Source: Fodinibius sediminis | Lineage (GTDB): Bacteria; Bacteroidota; Rhodothermia; Balneolales; Balneolaceae | Direction: 5' to 3' | Assembly (NCBI RefSeq): GCF_900182555.1 | Contig: NZ_FXTH01000011.1 | Coordinates: 111,128-175,127, forward strand | Length of the DNA: 64,000 nucleotides | Shown: positions 54,793 to 63,842 of the stretch, piece after piece | Position numbering within the stretch: position 1 is the first letter of the stretch | How the letters are laid out: every line of letters begins with the position of its first letter | The notes under the pieces: model-generated | What the model was told of the DNA's origin: nothing | Database searches by the model: none | Seen by the model: only the letters and a program-made list of their open reading frames with translations | Made by a program: the position numbers and the translations under genes

Positions 54793-56088
54793 GTGCTCGA
54801 AAAGATACGTCCCTATATCAATCTGGTATCCTACAACACCGACTACCGCCGGCTTTGGCTGAGCCAGGTAGTATCAAACTTTGGCGACTGGTTTGGTGTA
54901 CTGGCGGTCTATGCTCTCATCACCCGCTATTCGGATTCCGAGTTTTTGCTTGGGCTTATTATTGTCGTCAAGATGATGAGCCTGGCCAGCTTTTCGCCCT
55001 TTGCCGGTTATATCACCGATCGGTTTGACCGCCGGAGGATTATGATCATCTGTGACCTCCTGCGGGGGCTGCTGGTCCTGGGGCTGCTGATGGTCGTCTC
55101 CTATGACACCCTGTGGCTGGCCTATGTATTGACGGCGTTTCAGATGATGCTTTCGGCCATTTTTGAGCCGGCCAAAACTTCTTCTATTCCCAATGTCACC
55201 ACAGAACAGGAGCTGGTGGATGCCAACGTGCTGTCCGCCGCAAGCTGGAGTATTATTTTCACCATCGGGATGGGCATTGGCGGGTTGGCTACAGCCTGGA
55301 TTGGCACCGACCTGGTGTTTGTGATAGATGCATGCACCTACGTCGTTTCTGCATGGTTTATCTACCGGACCACCATACCCCAGGAAAGGATGGATGAGGA
55401 GGAGCGCAAGCGGACCCGAAATCCCCTGGTGGGTATCAAGGAGGGATTCCAGTACCTGCTGCAGAACCCACAGGTACTTCGGCCGACCCTGGCCAAAGGC
55501 TGTTTCACCATGTTTCTGGGAGCGCTGACCTACATGCTGGTGCTGGTCTCCGAGGAGGTACTCCTGATGGGCAGCATTGGGATCGGGTTGCTCTATTCGG
55601 CCCGGGGCGTGGGGACGGGCATCGGGCCGGTAATCGGGCGGCGCGTCTTCAGCGAGGAGCAGGACTGGATACGTGCCATGGGCTTTTGCATGATATTCGG
55701 AGGGGCCATGTACGTGATTGTGGGAGCAACCGGCAGCCTGCTGGTAATGCTCCTGTTTGTCTTTATCGCTCATGCCGCCTCCGGGGCCAACTGGGTGATG
55801 AGCACCGTGCTGCTGCAGCGCCGGACCCCCGACACCTTTCGAGGGCGGGTGTTCAGCACCGAATGGCTCCTGTTTACCCTCGCACAATCGTTGTCGGTCG
55901 TTGTCGCTTCATGGATACTGGAAAACGACTGGCTGAGCATCCAGCAAACCATCATGTTCTTTGCGCTGATGCTCTCAGTGACAGGGGGTATCTGGCATTT
56001 CACCGTCACGCAGGAGGAGAAAAGCTACCAGAAAGATCGGCAGCACCGGGAACTGTCGGCGACCCAGCCGGCAGAACGCATGCCGTGA
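54793..56088 (+). CDS. MFS transporter, probable exporter
   Basis: A 431-residue membrane protein starting at GTG (54793; no ATG in a suitable place). It has about 12 hydrophobic helices and the MFS loop-2/3 signature GYITDRFDRRRIMI (about 75-88). The overall style is the EntS-like MFS_3 group of exporters of siderophores, drugs or lipids. The cargo is unknown. It is the last gene before the AT-rich island. Confidence 0.9.
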   Translation: MLEKIRPYINLVSYNTDYRRLWLSQVVSNFGDWFGVLAVYALITRYSDSEFLLGLIIVVKMMSLASFSPFAGYITDRFDRRRIMIICDLLRGLLVLGLLMVVSYDTLWLAYVLTAFQMMLSAIFEPAKTSSIPNVTTEQELVDANVLSAASWSIIFTIGMGIGGLATAWIGTDLVFVIDACTYVVSAWFIYRTTIPQERMDEEERKRTRNPLVGIKEGFQYLLQNPQVLRPTLAKGCFTMFLGALTYMLVLVSEEVLLMGSIGIGLLYSARGVGTGIGPVIGRRVFSEEQDWIRAMGFCMIFGGAMYVIVGATGSLLVMLLFVFIAHAASGANWVMSTVLLQRRTPDTFRGRVFSTEWLLFTLAQSLSVVVASWILENDWLSIQQTIMFFALMLSVTGGIWHFTVTQEEKSYQKDRQHRELSATQPAERMP

Positions 56089-56527
56089 GCGGGGGGGAGA
56101 GACGGCAGCCAGGTCTTTTCTGAAGGCCTATCGTTATTTTTGTGGTTGAAGCTGTTGGCTGCAGTCCTTCATAACGTTTGATACAGGACCGGATCCTGCT
56201 GTTTCCTCCGGTATCAAAGCGCTTCTCTCTCTTGGTTTTTTTGGGTTTTTTTACCAGTGATAACTTAAAGTCCTATGTGCTCTAATACTCCGAAATAGTG
56301 CTGTGACAAAGTTTACAATCTGGGGTGACAGGGGGTTGTCAGTGATGGTGATATATTGGGGTTGAAGTTATTTCTGTATAATGGTTGAATATTTCTGAAA
56401 GTTAAAATCTCCCAAGGGTTTGTTTCATATTTGAGTTATAGAAATAGATTGGCTTAATTGAAAAGAGTTATACTACAGTGGCTTTTTAAGTGAGGGATAC
56501 AACACAACCGAGGATCATCAAGTTATT
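56089..56527 (+). other. 439-bp junction spacer before the CRISPR-Cas operon
   Basis: No supportable gene. A possible hairpin with ACCGGA (56188-56193) and TCCGGT (56207-56212) is followed about 20 bases later by two T runs, so it may end the MFS transcript. Base use becomes AT-rich from about 56.2 kb and remains so through the cas genes. No CRISPR repeats or att-like direct repeats were noticed. The promoter for cas6 must lie in the last 200 bp; its elements are not clear. Confidence 0.4.
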
Positions 56528-57199
56528 ATGAGATTACATTTAAGGCTTACCCCTAACACCAAACCTATACCGTTTAATTACCAGCATAAGCTTACCGGCA
56601 CGCTCCACAAATGGCTGGGCCAAAATGATTTACATGATAAGATAAGCCTATATTCTTTTTCGTGGCTGCGGGGCGATGTAGATATGGTTAACAACGGATT
56701 GAACTTTCCAAATGGTGCCAATTGGTTTATAAAAAGTTGGAATAACGAGGTAGTTCAAAAACTAAAAGAAGGTTTAAAAAATAATCCTTCAATGGCTTTT
56801 GGGATGAAGGTATATAAACAATCCACAAAACCTACTCCCAATTTTGGTTCAGTTTTCCGTTTTGAGGTTGATAGTCCAGTTCTTACCAGAATGAATAGAG
56901 ATGATAATAGCAGAAAGCATCTAACCTTTGAAGATGAAAAGGCAGATTCCAGTTTAACAAGAACACTGAGGAGTAAATTGAGAGAGGCTGGTTTTTCTAA
57001 TGGAGACAGGGAGGTAATTGTTGGATTTGACCGCAGCTATCAAAATGCCCATACTAAATTAATCGAGATAAAAGATGGCATCAAGCTTAAGACAAGTATC
57101 TGCCCGGTAATTGTAGCGGGTACTCCGAAAGCAGTTCAGTTTGCTTGGAATGTAGGAGTAGGAGAGATGACAGGTAGTGGGTTCGGTTGCTTAAAATAA
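56528..57199 (+). CDS. cas6: CRISPR-associated endoribonuclease Cas6
   Basis: A 223-residue Cas6 that cuts pre-crRNA. The N-terminal ferredoxin-like fold has NYQHKLTGTLHKWL followed by LHDK, where H36 fits the usual catalytic histidine region. The C-terminal glycine-rich loop GVGEMTGSGFGCL is the family hallmark. It is first in the operon and 9 bp before cas3. Confidence 0.93.
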   Translation: MRLHLRLTPNTKPIPFNYQHKLTGTLHKWLGQNDLHDKISLYSFSWLRGDVDMVNNGLNFPNGANWFIKSWNNEVVQKLKEGLKNNPSMAFGMKVYKQSTKPTPNFGSVFRFEVDSPVLTRMNRDDNSRKHLTFEDEKADSSLTRTLRSKLREAGFSNGDREVIVGFDRSYQNAHTKLIEIKDGIKLKTSICPVIVAGTPKAVQFAWNVGVGEMTGSGFGCLK

Positions 57200-57208
57200 A
57201 GATTAGTT

Positions 57209-59485
57209 ATGCATCAATCTTTTCAAGAGGCACTTATGAAAGCAGGTTTTGCTTCAGGAAGATCGAAGCAATCTGAGGTTTTTGACGCTTTTAGAGCAGG
57301 AAAGCATGTGATTTTAAAAGCGCCGACTGGCTGGGGTAAAACGTTTGCTGTGAATGCGGCACTTGGAGGAGGTCATCACATTTATTCATTGCCACTTCGC
57401 GTTTTGGTAGACTCGTTAGCCGAAGCGACTAATGAATTTAAATTATATGAATGTGTTGCACACCATGGACAAGAGAGAAATCACCCTTTTTTAGATCCCG
57501 GAAATAATCCCGAAAGTCCATATCGATTAGTCTATACCACGCTTGATCAAACACTAAGTGCCTTTCTTGGTATTCCGATTGGTGTTTCATTGCGTCAAGG
57601 AAATATTCTTCCTGCAGTTGTGGATAACAGCCATCTAATTTTTGATGAATTCCATCTCTTTGAGCCAGAAAAAAGCTGGACGACCGCTCTGTTTTCACTT
57701 CAAAGATCGAAGCAGAATTGTGTGGTTCTGACGGCGACCTTGAGCGATTATATGCTCAAATTTTTGGGTGATTTTCTAGCTAATCAGACGGAAGTTGGTA
57801 AGGTGGAAGTTATTGAGGCAGACCGGCCATTTATAAACAGCAAGAAACTGCTTAAAGGAGATGCTTTCGTTGATATTGATCAACCCAAGCTGGGTAAGCG
57901 AACCATTATTATCAGGAATGATATCGCCTCGGCAAAGGCAACGGCGAAGGAGCTACGGAATAGTGAAAACGTAGATCTGCCAGTATATCTGTTACATTCT
58001 GAATTTCTTGCATCTGACCGAAAAGATATTGAAACAAAAGTTAAGTCAATTTTCAAAGAAGGAAGTTCTGAAAAAGCTATTCTTGTAGCAACACAAGTAG
58101 TAGAAGCGGGAATTGATATAACGTGTGATGTGATGCACACAGATTTATGTCCGCCTTCTTCGTTTATTCAGCGTGTTGGGCGAAATGCACGATATGAAGG
58201 TGAAGAAGGAACAATCATTTGGCATCCCGTTGAAAATCCAGGTCCGTACCGCAGCCAGAAAGAATTAATAGTAACATTAGAGGATTACCTGGAAGGAAAG
58301 ATACTTTTAGATGAGAAAACCGAGCAAGAGATTATAAATCTTTCGGAGCCTTTTGACAAAAAGCAGATTGAGAAATTTAAGAGTCGAGTGGTAAGGGAAG
58401 TTGATAAACTTAGAGCAGAACGTGACTACTCAGCGTATAAAGAGATGATTCGCTCTATCGACAATAAAAATGTAGCCATTGGGACAGATCTCAATCAGTC
58501 CTATCATTTTGTCAGCGTATCGCGTTCTAAGTTTTATAATGAAGATGGTTTCTTTTACAAGGCTGCTCGAGAAAAACCGTCAAAATATGGGGTCTTTGAT
58601 TCTGAGCGCCGTGATGTAGTGGTGACCGACAATCTGGAGCATGCCGACTTTATACTTTTGGATCCTGACTTTGTTGGATACCAGCCAAAAATGGGATTTA
58701 CGTTTGATGATTTAGGAGGAAGAGAAAAGTTTATCGACTATAGCAAGGATACCTACACCAAATATGACTATGAAAATGAAACTTATGAACAGCATATAAA
58801 CCGACTTTATGAAAGCTTGTCAACGGTCTCTTGGATGATTGATCGACTTACCGAGCATAAACTGATCGGTACCAAGAGTAATGCAGATTTTATTTCTTAT
58901 TTTTTGATTTGGGCTCACGACTTGGGAAAGCTAAGTCTGAAATGGCAGGAGGCTCATCAAGTTGGAGTAGATGGGGTTCCTATTGCTCATTCAGAAAAGG
59001 AGGGAAGGTTTGGCAGGGTTAAGCGACCGCCCAAACATGCATGGATTAGTGCATGGGTAGTGTTGGAATATTTAAAAGAAACATTCGGCGATAAGGGGAA
59101 AGGATTACTGTTAACAAAGTCGGTTTTTTGGGCCATTGCAGATCATCACGGTTACAGTGACAAATTAGAACAGGCAGATATCAAGCCTTTTAAAATCGGA
59201 TTTTTAGACTATTTGGATCATATGACAGCTCAAAATAATTGGGTCGAAGATGAATGGAATAGCTCAATAATCGATCCAAAGGTTTTACCAAATTCGAGTA
59301 TACAGGAAGTATATTTAAACCTGAAAAATGCACTTCCACTGGGATCTTCTAATGATTTAAGTCTGTATTTAATGTTTAGTTACATCTTAAGAAAGGCTGA
59401 CCAAAATGCAACAAGAATGGTTAGCGTAAAGAGAGAAGAACAGAAAGAATCAAAAAAATCAATGGGAAATTTCATAGATGATTAG
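57209..59485 (+). CDS. cas3: Cas3 helicase with C-terminal HD nuclease domain
   Basis: A 758-residue Cas3 that degrades target DNA. The SF2 helicase comes first: Walker A APTGWGKT (38-45), DEFH box (146-149), TATL (175-178) and the QRVGRNAR arginine-finger motif in the second RecA domain. The HD domain follows: WAHDLGK (H570, D571) and a later ADHHGYSD. This order, helicase then HD, is the reverse of most Cas3 proteins. The 3' end overlaps cas5 by 8 bp. Confidence 0.93.
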   Translation: MHQSFQEALMKAGFASGRSKQSEVFDAFRAGKHVILKAPTGWGKTFAVNAALGGGHHIYSLPLRVLVDSLAEATNEFKLYECVAHHGQERNHPFLDPGNNPESPYRLVYTTLDQTLSAFLGIPIGVSLRQGNILPAVVDNSHLIFDEFHLFEPEKSWTTALFSLQRSKQNCVVLTATLSDYMLKFLGDFLANQTEVGKVEVIEADRPFINSKKLLKGDAFVDIDQPKLGKRTIIIRNDIASAKATAKELRNSENVDLPVYLLHSEFLASDRKDIETKVKSIFKEGSSEKAILVATQVVEAGIDITCDVMHTDLCPPSSFIQRVGRNARYEGEEGTIIWHPVENPGPYRSQKELIVTLEDYLEGKILLDEKTEQEIINLSEPFDKKQIEKFKSRVVREVDKLRAERDYSAYKEMIRSIDNKNVAIGTDLNQSYHFVSVSRSKFYNEDGFFYKAAREKPSKYGVFDSERRDVVVTDNLEHADFILLDPDFVGYQPKMGFTFDDLGGREKFIDYSKDTYTKYDYENETYEQHINRLYESLSTVSWMIDRLTEHKLIGTKSNADFISYFLIWAHDLGKLSLKWQEAHQVGVDGVPIAHSEKEGRFGRVKRPPKHAWISAWVVLEYLKETFGDKGKGLLLTKSVFWAIADHHGYSDKLEQADIKPFKIGFLDYLDHMTAQNNWVEDEWNSSIIDPKVLPNSSIQEVYLNLKNALPLGSSNDLSLYLMFSYILRKADQNATRMVSVKREEQKESKKSMGNFIDD

Positions 59486-60098
59486 AGCAAGATATAGATC
59501 GACTACGTGTTTCAGTTTTAGGCGTGAACAAGCCACTACAAAAATGGCACAAACCTATTTTTGTCCAACACCATACGCGGCAAAAGTAGCTCTGATTATC
59601 AGTGGGGTCAGGAAAGGGAAAGACCCGCACGAGCTCACAAAAAAGCTAAGCAAAACCAATATAATTCCACATCCTTGGGGCGAAGGCGTCGTGAATACAC
59701 ATTTAGTCAAACATTGGGAACCTCCACGGGGAAACGACTTGCCCCCTGATTATTTGAGTCCAACTGTTGTGTATAGGGAGTTTTTATATTTCGATGGTGG
59801 AGTGGATTTATATTTCGAACCAGAGATTAAAGAAGTTATTCAGCCGTTGCTGACTGGTGTATATTCTTATGGCAAACAAGGGAGCTTTTTCGTGTTTGAA
59901 AGCCTTGACGAAGAGAAGGATCCACCTGAGCCCACCGTAACATTTTCGGGAAGTGATTTTAAAGATAATGCGATTTGGGAAAAAGTATCCAATTTTGAGG
60001 GGAGCAATCGGAAACCACGGGAAGATGTGGAAATAGGCATTGCGATGACCATGCTCGGTGCCAGTGGAGATCATGTTCATTATAAGTTTGGAGAGTAA
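59478..60098 (+). CDS. cas5: Cas5 crRNA 5'-handle-binding subunit
   Basis: A 206-residue Cas5. The N-terminal strand (IRARYRSTTCFSFRRE) and the following TYFCPTPYAAKVAL fit the Cas5 ferredoxin fold and its conserved proline-containing helix. It would hold the crRNA 5' handle in Cascade. Starting at 59478 keeps that first strand. It overlaps cas3 by 8 bp and precedes the cas8-like gene by 2 bp. Confidence 0.85.
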   Translation: MIRARYRSTTCFSFRREQATTKMAQTYFCPTPYAAKVALIISGVRKGKDPHELTKKLSKTNIIPHPWGEGVVNTHLVKHWEPPRGNDLPPDYLSPTVVYREFLYFDGGVDLYFEPEIKEVIQPLLTGVYSYGKQGSFFVFESLDEEKDPPEPTVTFSGSDFKDNAIWEKVSNFEGSNRKPREDVEIGIAMTMLGASGDHVHYKFGE

Positions 60099-60100
60099 TT

Positions 60101-61726
60101 ATGAGTCCTTTTGAGAAACCATATGAAACGCAGGAAAAGGAAGATTTGGAATGGGAAATAATAAAGTTGCCCGTAGTTGACGACGGGTACTATGATACCT
60201 TAGCTGCAATTGGCTTTGGAGCATTGGCAGACTCATATTACGATACTCCAAATACTCCCATAATCAAGTGGACTCAGCAAGGATATCGAGTGCATTATGT
60301 TAAGGAATTGCGTCCTACTCCCGATCTACAGTGGTTGAAATACAGTTTGGCCGCATCATGGAAAAGTAGTCTGGATGATGGAGTGACTAAAATAGCGAAA
60401 GGCTGGGATAAAGAGACCAGAATTGAGCATAAAGGCGTAGTGGTTGATACCTCTGAAAAACCTACTATTCAAGTTGAAATAGGTGGAAAAAAGAGGGAGA
60501 TGACTGATCCTGACCGAACGTTATATGGAGTAATTAATAAACTTGGTAAACCGGATTGGGTTAATCTTTGTATTAGTGCTTGCCGAGAGAGAGGGCTGGA
60601 ACTACTTGATGGTGATTTTGAGGAAAAGTCTGTCACCCTGAATAGTATTGTATTTCCACAATCGTCTAAGGGCGCAAATTCAAAAAGCAGTTATAGCATA
60701 GGTAATAGTTCCATGCCCAAATCATTTAGCAGGCCGCTAAGTCGTTTAACCTGCTTGGCAGTTGCTGGTTTATGTTTTTCTGCAATAGGTGAATCACCAA
60801 CAGGTTTTGCCGTTCCTATGCCTCTTGATATGCGAGTAGAGATTGTAAGAGAATTGGCAATTGCAAATAGGAAAAGATACTACTACGGTGGTTTTTTCTT
60901 TCCCTACAATAATTATCTCCGTTTAGTAAAGTTGCTCAAGGAAAATCCTGCAGACTTCAAGGTGAAAATAGAGGGTTTGCAAAAGTTGAAGGGGGTTACG
61001 GGAATAAATTTTGTTGAACTTGGCAATAGTGCGTCTCCTGCAGGTACTTGGAAACTATTGGTTCCTTCCCATAAATATAGCCTTGAGTCAGTTGATAAAT
61101 TGCAAAAATTATTAGTCCGTTGGAGGCGAGCAAAAATACCACGACCGGGAAGCGATCCATCTATTGACAGAAAAGCAGTTCGTACACTCATGAACGGTTT
61201 TGAGGCATCCAATCCACAATCGGCGGCAGAAGGCTATTTGCAGTATTTAGACGCCGTTGGCTTAGGGGGTAACTACATTAATCTACTAAATCAAACATTC
61301 TTTGAGGAAATCATGGCACATTCATCCAAATACCAAGAATTGTTAGAGGAATTTAAAACGGAAGAAATTCAGCGTTTTATCCAGCTTCTTCGGCAAGATA
61401 CCATTCAAAAAGTGTATAGCAGTAATGGCAAAAAGGATCCACCTAATTATCAGGTGATTCGCAGGCTCCGTGAGATACAGAGTCCGGACGATTTTATGGA
61501 AGCAATAACTGAAATTGCAGTAGAACGGGGATCCAATAAGTTAGCGTCAAGCCAAAGCTCGGGCGATTCGATGCAATATATGTCACTACCGTACGAAGGT
61601 TCTCTTGAAAAGCTTATAACCCTTGCTGAGGATGATCGTTTTACGCCACGGTTGATCGCTCAATTACTTCTTTCATTCGCCTTGAGCACGCAAAAGAGTA
61701 AGGAAGAAGCCATACAAGAAAATTAA
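60101..61726 (+). CDS. cas8: Cas8-like large subunit of a type I effector
   Basis: A 541-residue protein at the position of the large Cascade subunit, which recognises the PAM and recruits Cas3. There is no HD motif, no polymerase GGDD and no CxxC zinc finger. The identification rests on place, size and a helix-rich C-terminus rather than on a motif. An internal in-frame ATG (residue 405) sits behind a GAGG. Subtype is not clear; the gene set with separate cas6 and a DevR-like cas7 looks I-B-like. Confidence 0.72.
   Translation: MSPFEKPYETQEKEDLEWEIIKLPVVDDGYYDTLAAIGFGALADSYYDTPNTPIIKWTQQGYRVHYVKELRPTPDLQWLKYSLAASWKSSLDDGVTKIAKGWDKETRIEHKGVVVDTSEKPTIQVEIGGKKREMTDPDRTLYGVINKLGKPDWVNLCISACRERGLELLDGDFEEKSVTLNSIVFPQSSKGANSKSSYSIGNSSMPKSFSRPLSRLTCLAVAGLCFSAIGESPTGFAVPMPLDMRVEIVRELAIANRKRYYYGGFFFPYNNYLRLVKLLKENPADFKVKIEGLQKLKGVTGINFVELGNSASPAGTWKLLVPSHKYSLESVDKLQKLLVRWRRAKIPRPGSDPSIDRKAVRTLMNGFEASNPQSAAEGYLQYLDAVGLGGNYINLLNQTFFEEIMAHSSKYQELLEEFKTEEIQRFIQLLRQDTIQKVYSSNGKKDPPNYQVIRRLREIQSPDDFMEAITEIAVERGSNKLASSQSSGDSMQYMSLPYEGSLEKLITLAEDDRFTPRLIAQLLLSFALSTQKSKEEAIQEN
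61313..61726 (+). CDS. Possible Cas11 small subunit from internal start of cas8-like gene
   Basis: An in-frame ATG at 61313-61315 (residue 405 of the cas8-like protein) is preceded by GAGG at 61304-61307, a good SD spacing that few genes in this window have. The product would be 137 residues, helical and charged, opening MAHSSKYQELLEEFKTEEIQ. Internal translation of cas8 3' ends gives Cas11 in several type I subtypes, where this size is expected. No separate small-subunit gene is in the operon. The start is a hypothesis. Confidence 0.4.
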   Translation: MAHSSKYQELLEEFKTEEIQRFIQLLRQDTIQKVYSSNGKKDPPNYQVIRRLREIQSPDDFMEAITEIAVERGSNKLASSQSSGDSMQYMSLPYEGSLEKLITLAEDDRFTPRLIAQLLLSFALSTQKSKEEAIQEN

Positions 61727-61762
61727 CCAATCTTAAACTATAAACTTACACAAGGGACTATT

Positions 61763-62788
61763 ATGGATATTCAAAAAATTCAGAATTTAACGTTGGTTGG
61801 TCGGCTCAGCATTAATTTAGCAAGTCTTAATAATGAGGGTACAGAGGGGAATGCGACACAACCAAGAACAGCTACTATTGTTGATGAAGGAGAGCTCTAT
61901 ACCGTTCCGGTAATTTCAGGAGATATGCTCAAATATTGGCACGTTAAACACCTTTGTGCCATTGCGCAGGATCGGGAATTGCCACTAAGTGAAAATAATG
62001 CCAGAAAGAACCCTAACCCTAATCGATTAAAAGCTGAGTTGGCAAAACATGAATGGGTAGTAGAAAATATTCCTGAAGCTGAAGATTGGAGTGGAAAGCT
62101 TAAAAACGAGAAAAAGGATGCATTAGAACAAGAGTTATACCGATTGGTAGCAGAAAGTTGTACCGTCACAGATGCCCACGGATTATTAATTACAGAAGTA
62201 GCTCCATCAGATAAAAGTGGTGATAATGTTTTTAAAGGTAGTGTTGCAGTTTCTAGAACAAGTAGAATCCAAACCGGTTTTATGACAGGCATTCCACGTA
62301 AGAATGCAACAGGACATTACTTCCATGCCAAATATGTTTCTAAGCGTACGGGAATAAAGTCAAGAGATACTTCTGGAAATGAAGGACAAAATATATTTAC
62401 ACGACCTGCCACAAGTGCCGATTTTGCGGTAGTCATCAATGTAGATCTAGCAGGCCTTGGGTTTAATGATGCAGCTAATGAATACGTCGTGGATGAAGAT
62501 GAACAAGCAAAACGGAAAAAGGCTGTCCTGGATGCATTGAGCTACACCTTGATGAATCAGCCTGGGGCAAATAGTAGTCAACAGTTTCCTCATATTATGG
62601 GTTTTGAAGGTGCCATTACTACCTCAACAAATCGAAGTCCGGCCCCCAGTGCCAGCCCCATCAAAGAGGATTATTTAGATACGCTGGAAGGGTTGGTTAA
62701 CAACATCAACAAAATGAATGAAGATAAAAGTGCTTCATTTGATAAAATTGGCTCAGTAGAAGAAGCGGTTGCATTTTTATCTAATTAA
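61763..62788 (+). CDS. cas7: Cas7 crRNA backbone subunit, DevR/Cst2-like
   Basis: A 341-residue Cas7 family protein. It has the family opening VGRLSINLASLNNEGTEGN, VPVISGDMLKYWHVKHL (thumb/RRM region), and the RTSRIQTGFMTGIPRKN middle. Several copies would coat the crRNA. It follows cas8 by 36 bp, and AAGGG lies just before its start. A C-terminal glutamine/serine-rich stretch is followed by a charged tail. Confidence 0.9.
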   Translation: MDIQKIQNLTLVGRLSINLASLNNEGTEGNATQPRTATIVDEGELYTVPVISGDMLKYWHVKHLCAIAQDRELPLSENNARKNPNPNRLKAELAKHEWVVENIPEAEDWSGKLKNEKKDALEQELYRLVAESCTVTDAHGLLITEVAPSDKSGDNVFKGSVAVSRTSRIQTGFMTGIPRKNATGHYFHAKYVSKRTGIKSRDTSGNEGQNIFTRPATSADFAVVINVDLAGLGFNDAANEYVVDEDEQAKRKKAVLDALSYTLMNQPGANSSQQFPHIMGFEGAITTSTNRSPAPSASPIKEDYLDTLEGLVNNINKMNEDKSASFDKIGSVEEAVAFLSN

Positions 62789-62844
62789 AAACCTTCGACT
62801 ACGAAAATCAAACCATGGTTGGGGCCAGTTGAGATCTGTTATAA

Positions 62845-63216
62845 AGCAACAAATTAAACCTGTCAGGTCTTATTAGTAAAAAATTTAGCAATCTTTTCAA
62901 TGCGTACACAAAAGCTTATAACAAGAAGTACGATAGAATGGGCTCATTATTTAAAAGAGCATTTCGACGAAAGAAAATTACCGACAAGGAATATTTTTCC
63001 CGATTGATAATCTACATCCACAACAACCCCGTGCACCACGGTTTTGTAGAAGATATCAACGACTGGCCCCACAGCAGCTGGCAAGCGTATGTAACAGACA
63101 GGAGCACGAAAATAAACAGGGCAGAAGGGGTGGAATGGTTCGGAGAGCGAGAAGTCTTTGAACAGTTACATCAGAATTTAGATCGGAGGAATTTTGTATC
63201 GGTATTTGAAGAGTAA
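62845..63216 (+). pseudogene. Decayed REP-associated tyrosine (RAYT) transposase, 5' truncated
   Basis: The frame is open from 62845 to the stop at 63216. It reads ISKKFSNLFNAYTKAYNKKY then GSLFKRAFRRK, YIHNNPVHHGFV and DWPHSSW, the C-terminal two-thirds of IS200-like RAYT proteins. The N-terminal HUH (histidine) part is missing, so it cannot be active. The retained tyrosine in the YIHNNP segment fits the catalytic position. It sits between cas7 and cas4, next to a REP-like hairpin. Confidence 0.85.
62858..62868. repeat. Short REP-like palindrome
   Basis: ACCTG and CAGGT arms flank a single central T (ACCTGTCAGGT). It is located just at the point where RAYT homology begins. RAYT genes of Bacteroidota-type genomes often lie beside palindromes of this kind. 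Too short to prove function. Confidence 0.35.
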
Positions 63217-63223
63217 ATGGAAC

Positions 63224-63256
63224 AACCCTCCAAGGGATGCGCACCCTTGGAGGGTT
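63224..63256. repeat. Perfect REP-like hairpin
   Basis: The arms AACCCTCCAAGGG (63224-63236) and CCCTTGGAGGGTT (63244-63256) are perfect 13-base inverted repeats with a 7-base loop. It lies 8 bp past the RAYT stop and 15 bp before the cas4 start, as expected for a REP element mobilised by its RAYT. It could also act as a weak terminator or mRNA-stabilising hairpin inside the operon. Confidence 0.75.
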
Positions 63257-63270
63257 TAGGAAATAAAATT

Positions 63271-63831
63271 ATGAACACCGAAAAGCAACCCATCACCGGC
63301 ACTGAAATTGCTTACTACTTCGTTTGTGCCCGCAAACTCTGGTTTTACGCCCATAATATAGAATGCGAACAAGAGAGCGACGCCGTGCGGATGGGCCGCC
63401 ATATCCATAAGACCAGCTATAAGCGCAAAAAGAAAGAGGTAAGTGTGGATGGAGTTATTGTGGTGGATTGGATAGATCATGATAAAAAGATTATCCATGA
63501 AGTGAAGAAATCCAGCAGTATGGAAGAAGCTCACCAATGGCAGCTAAAATATTATATGTGGTATCTTGAACAGAAAGGGATGAATATTGCTGACGAAAAA
63601 TCTGCTGAATTTCACGCTGATGATCTAGAAAATCGGGGTTATATAGGTGAGCTGAATTATCCCAAGTTACGACAAACTAAAGAGGTGATTTTATTACAAA
63701 AAGATCGAAAAATCCTGGAACAGAAAATTATACCCAATATCCGAAAAATCAGGAACCGAGATAAACCACCTAAAACAGTAGCATGGGAGGTCTGCAAATT
63801 CTGTTCATATAACGAATTATGCTATAGTTAA
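63271..63831 (+). CDS. cas4: Cas4 exonuclease (adaptation)
   Basis: A 186-residue RecB-like nuclease with a [4Fe-4S] cluster. The first cysteine is C19 in FVCARKLWF and the other three are C175, C178 and C184 (CKFC...LC). GRHIH, HEVKKS (E77, K79) and QLKYY (Q91-Y95) match the nuclease motifs. It trims prespacers and selects PAM in the type I-A/B/C/D adaptation complex. I chose the ATG at 63271; the frame is open to 63217 but that region is the REP hairpin. cas1 and cas2 are expected beyond the window. Confidence 0.93.
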   Translation: MNTEKQPITGTEIAYYFVCARKLWFYAHNIECEQESDAVRMGRHIHKTSYKRKKKEVSVDGVIVVDWIDHDKKIIHEVKKSSSMEEAHQWQLKYYMWYLEQKGMNIADEKSAEFHADDLENRGYIGELNYPKLRQTKEVILLQKDRKILEQKIIPNIRKIRNRDKPPKTVAWEVCKFCSYNELCYS

Positions 63832-63842
63832 AAATTCAATTC

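Noticed and set aside
54874..55887. 337-residue minus-strand frame rich in H, Q and P
   Set aside because: It is the mirror of the MFS transporter; the composition is typical of antisense to a membrane protein.
63217..63270. Earlier ATG start for Cas4
   Set aside because: The extra 18 residues are encoded by the REP hairpin; Cas4 homology starts after the ATG at 63271.
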